Assembly: GCA_002308255.1 (NCBI GenBank)
Contig: DBVZ01000033.1
Coordinates: 50,923-60,127, forward strand
Reading direction: 5' to 3'
Origin: Lachnospiraceae bacterium UBA1251
GTDB lineage: Bacteria > Bacillota > Clostridia > Lachnospirales > Lachnospiraceae
DNA length: 9,205 nt
Positions 7,110-9,205 of the stretch are shown here, piece by piece. Positions within the stretch are counted from its first letter, which is position 1, and every line of letters starts with the position of its first letter. Both the position numbers and the translations under genes were made by a program. The notes beneath the pieces were generated by a model, which saw only the letters and a program-made list of their open reading frames with translations, made no database searches and was not told the origin of the DNA.

Positions 7110-7308
7110 CCCATACCCGGGTATGTCCTTCCGCAGAAACTCGCAACGGAATTGCAAGCTATCTGCTAACTGCGACTACGAAAAAGAGGAATCTTTAAGA
7201 GATACAGCTCTTAAAGATTCCTCTTTTTCAAGTCTCCGTAAGCAGAGGATCTCGCACTTCCTAAAAACGCTCGTCCATCATCTGCGGAAGGACATACCCG
7301 GGTACGGG
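7110..7308. repeat. 199-bp nested palindromic element (MITE-like or giant hairpin)
   Basis: The outer arms 7110-7136 and 7282-7308 are inverted repeats matching at 26 of 27 positions (the mismatch is at 7113 versus 7305). A perfect 22-bp hairpin lies almost at the exact centre (7180-7229). The sequence between is partly complementary too: 7148-7158 with 7251-7261 (9 of 11), 7162-7167 with 7241-7246, and 7174-7176 with 7232-7234. The whole block can therefore fold into one long imperfect stem. Each outer arm itself contains the palindrome TACCCGGGTA. No transposase is encoded and I found no clear target-site duplication. It could be a non-autonomous transposable element, a structured RNA or an oversized terminator. 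The 63-codon open frame inside it looks incidental. Confidence 0.8.
7180..7229. terminator. Bidirectional Rho-independent terminator
   Basis: Perfect 22-bp inverted repeat (7180-7201 and 7208-7229) with a six-base loop ATACAG. Each strand ends its stem with a run of five T, preceded on the other arm by five A, the standard design of a terminator working in both directions. It lies between argG, which ends at 7093, and the TPR lipoprotein gene, which ends at 7337 on the opposite strand. A separate 7-bp inverted repeat (7313-7319 and 7331-7337) at the lipoprotein stop lacks a T run and is a weaker candidate. Confidence 0.8.
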
Positions 7309-7336
7309 CACTGACATTTTCTCTATTAACAAATGT

Positions 7337-8404
7337 CTATCTGGTCGACAGAAAAGCGTTCTCCCTCTGTCCCGCTTCATTCGTCGGGAAAGTTGCCGCA
7401 AACGCCGCTGCTTTCACTTTGGCGGTCGTCCAGTCCTGCATATGCTCATACACGATGATCTCATTGTACAGCAGGCTCTCCATGATCGTATCATCGTTGC
7501 ACGCAAGGCCCTGCTTGATGTTCTGAAGAGCGCTTCTGTAGTTCTTTTCCTGCAGATCGCACATCGCAAGTCCGTTGTAGGAAGCCGCTGCGCAGCTCGG
7601 ATTATCCAGATACTCCCGGTACATCGCCCTGGCATTCGCCGCGTCATCCATCGCAAGATAAGTTTTTCCGAGCAGCAGGACAGCCCGCTCATCATTCCGG
7701 TTCTGACGAAGATCCTCGATCAATTCCGCTTTGGCTTCTTCGTAATTCTGAAGAGAATACTGAATGACTCCCATCCCGTAGTGGTCGCTTTCCTGGTTTT
7801 TTGCCATATCGAGCGCTTTCTGAAGGAAGTCGGCCCCGTTCGCGTCCATCTTGTGCTCTTTATAAAGCTCATAGATGCTGATGTACATATTGTAATCCGC
7901 GGTCAGCTCCGCTGCCGCCGAGAAATCTTCTCCCGCGCTCTGCGTATCCCCTTCGGACATCTCGATTCTTCCCCTCATGTAGAGAAGATCCGCCTCTTTT
8001 TTATCCGTCAGAAGTTCGTCATACATTTCTTTCGCTTCCGACACCCTTCCCTGCTTGAGCCTGCAGTAAGCAAGGTATTTTCGGACGTCACGGATAAAAT
8101 CGTCTTTCTGGCCTTCACTGTTAAGGATCGATTTATTAAAGTTGATCGCCGCCTCCGCATAGGAAGCCTGCTGGAGCATGGCAATGCCGAGGCCGCGGTA
8201 CGACTCCGCCAGATACCGCTCCTCCCCGATCAGTGTCTCGAATCCTGTGATCGCCTCATCATAGCGGCGTTCTTCAAGTGCTGTCTGGGCAGCCTCATAA
8301 GCTGCTTTCGGCTCGGAGCCGACACAACCCGAAAGAACGGCTGCTGCCAGCATCAGCACCGTGAGGATCCATCCTTTTTTTCCGGCTCTTTTCATCAAAT
8401 GCAT
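7337..8404 (-). CDS. TPR-repeat lipoprotein of unknown function
   Basis: The 355-residue product has a short basic N-terminus, a hydrophobic stretch WILTVLMLAAAVLSGC and a lipobox LSGC with C27, so it should be a membrane-anchored surface lipoprotein. The rest is almost wholly tetratricopeptide-like helical repeats. Clear examples are AQTALEERRYDEAITGFETL, GLGIAMLQQASYAEAAINFN, YGMGVIQYSLQNYEEAKAEL and LLGKTYLAMDDAANARAMYR, with perhaps eight repeats in all. TPR arrays bind other proteins; the partner is unknown. The frame is open to an ATG at 8443. I chose 8404 because it lies one base after the upstream stop (TAG-A-ATG) with a purine-rich GGGGATAGA before it, and because the signal peptide then begins normally. 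A third option is 8395. It is co-transcribed with the nucleotidyltransferase. I do not recognise a named family. Confidence 0.85.
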   Translation of the reverse strand: MHLMKRAGKKGWILTVLMLAAAVLSGCVGSEPKAAYEAAQTALEERRYDEAITGFETLIGEERYLAESYRGLGIAMLQQASYAEAAINFNKSILNSEGQKDDFIRDVRKYLAYCRLKQGRVSEAKEMYDELLTDKKEADLLYMRGRIEMSEGDTQSAGEDFSAAAELTADYNMYISIYELYKEHKMDANGADFLQKALDMAKNQESDHYGMGVIQYSLQNYEEAKAELIEDLRQNRNDERAVLLLGKTYLAMDDAANARAMYREYLDNPSCAAASYNGLAMCDLQEKNYRSALQNIKQGLACNDDTIMESLLYNEIIVYEHMQDWTTAKVKAAAFAATFPTNEAGQRENAFLSTR

Positions 8405-8405
8405 T

Positions 8406-9205
8406 CTATCCCCGTACCAGATCAAGAGGCGAGTCATAAACACCTTTGGAGATCAGTTCTGCAAAAGCATCTTTTACGGACTGTTTGTCTTCCTGATAGG
8501 TTACGCCGAACCAGTGATCTTCGCTGGTGAGTACTTTTACGGCAGCACTGTTTTCCTTGATCATGGCGTCGACAGAAGTCGGAAGAAGGTATTCCGCTTT
8601 CATAAAATCACCGGCTTTCTTAAGAAACGCCGGAAACGCTTCTTCAAGGGCGTCAAGGAACGGAGGGAAGAATCCCCAGAAATTCATCGAAACAAGACTG
8701 TTCCTGTCAACAGGTACAATACCGTCTTCCTTCTCTATTCCCGCGCCGTCCGGTGTCCGGATGATATTTTTCGTCTCATCGATCCCGGTCAGATTACCGT
8801 CTTCATCCTGCAGACAGATTCCCCTCGTAACGCCTCCGTTGTCGGACAGGGTATTTCTGAGGATGAAGCTGACCATCGCCATGTTATACCTGCCGTCGGC
8901 AGATCTTTCGGGCGTACTCACAAGGTAGTCATGGATGGTCCTGAAAGCGCTCTTCCCGTAATAATCATCCGCATTAATGACCGCAAACGGCTCGTTAATG
9001 ACATCTTTCGCACACATGAGTGCCTGCGAAGTTCCCCATGGTTTTTTTCTCTCCGGCGGACATACAAATCCTTCCGGAAGAGAGTCGATCTCCTGATAGG
9101 CGTAAGCAACTTCCACTTTCTTCGATATACGGTCGCCGATGATCTTCCGGAAATCCTTATCCAGATCTTTTCGAATAATAAAGACCACTTTGTCAAATCC
9201 GGCTT
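8406..9205 (-). CDS. Nucleotidyltransferase family protein (partial, N-terminus beyond right edge)
   Basis: About 265 C-terminal residues of an NTP-transferase-like protein are visible, starting AGFDKVVFIIRKDLDKDF. Motifs include the nucleotide-binding KPWGTSQALMCAKD, the metal-binding VINADDYYGKSAF (Asp pair near 8965-8970), SMNFWGFFP, and the C-terminal EDHWFGVTYQEDK. They resemble widespread Firmicute sugar-phosphate nucleotidyltransferase-like proteins of about 300 residues, so roughly 40 residues including the N-terminal G-rich nucleotide loop are missing. The expected reaction is transfer of a nucleoside monophosphate to a phosphorylated sugar or small alcohol for a surface polymer, but the substrate cannot be read here. 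The GTG at 9186-9188 should not be taken as a start, since the frame stays open and homologous to the window edge. It is coupled to the downstream TPR lipoprotein. Confidence 0.88.
   Translation of the reverse strand, partial: AGFDKVVFIIRKDLDKDFRKIIGDRISKKVEVAYAYQEIDSLPEGFVCPPERKKPWGTSQALMCAKDVINEPFAVINADDYYGKSAFRTIHDYLVSTPERSADGRYNMAMVSFILRNTLSDNGGVTRGICLQDEDGNLTGIDETKNIIRTPDGAGIEKEDGIVPVDRNSLVSMNFWGFFPPFLDALEEAFPAFLKKAGDFMKAEYLLPTSVDAMIKENSAAVKVLTSEDHWFGVTYQEDKQSVKDAFAELISKGVYDSPLDLVRG

Noticed and set aside
7123..7314. 63-codon plus-strand open frame inside the palindromic element
   Set aside because: It is spanned by the hairpin arms, lacks a ribosome binding site and has no protein-like features.
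7442..8530. Plus-strand open frame of 362 codons
   Set aside because: It is antisense to the TPR lipoprotein, which has a signal peptide, lipobox and repeats. The plus-strand product has no recognisable feature.

Overview
The window looks like a chromosomal segment of a low-to-moderate-GC Firmicute, most likely a Clostridia/Lachnospiraceae-type gut anaerobe. The support is strong AGGAGG-type ribosome binding sites, an argC-argJ-argB-argD order, a ComEA-type protein with an SLBB plus helix-hairpin-helix layout, and ARG-box-like operators of the ArgR/AhrC type. The genus cannot be named from sequence alone.

The centre (about 1197-7093) is an arginine biosynthesis locus. On the minus strand argC, argJ, argB and argD form a tight operon that makes N-acetylornithine from glutamate and then recycles the acetyl group. 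ArgC reduces N-acetylglutamyl phosphate, ArgJ transfers acetyl from acetylornithine back to glutamate, ArgB phosphorylates N-acetylglutamate and ArgD transaminates the semialdehyde. Divergently, on the plus strand, argG (argininosuccinate synthase) performs the penultimate step after citrulline. The 221-bp AT-rich divergent region holds a good promoter for each side. Between the two promoters are two 18-bp ARG-box-like sequences exactly 3 bp apart, the classical spacing of arginine operators. argF, argH and the regulator argR are not in the window.

Downstream of argD on the minus strand (1-1196) are a ComEA-like DNA-binding lipoprotein gene with its own probable promoter, and then the start of a response regulator gene that runs off the left edge.

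Downstream of argG (7094-7336) lies the most unusual stretch: a roughly 199-bp, almost concentric palindromic element. Its outer arms are 27 bp with one mismatch and its centre is a perfect 22-bp hairpin. It sits between convergent genes and could be a MITE-like insertion, a large bidirectional terminator, or both.

The right end (7337-9205, minus strand) holds a two-gene unit: a nucleotidyltransferase whose 5' end is beyond the window, followed after one base by a TPR-repeat lipoprotein. No tRNA, rRNA, CRISPR array, riboswitch, T-box or transposase was seen. The window is mostly ordinary metabolism; the arginine operator and the palindromic element are the points of real interest.
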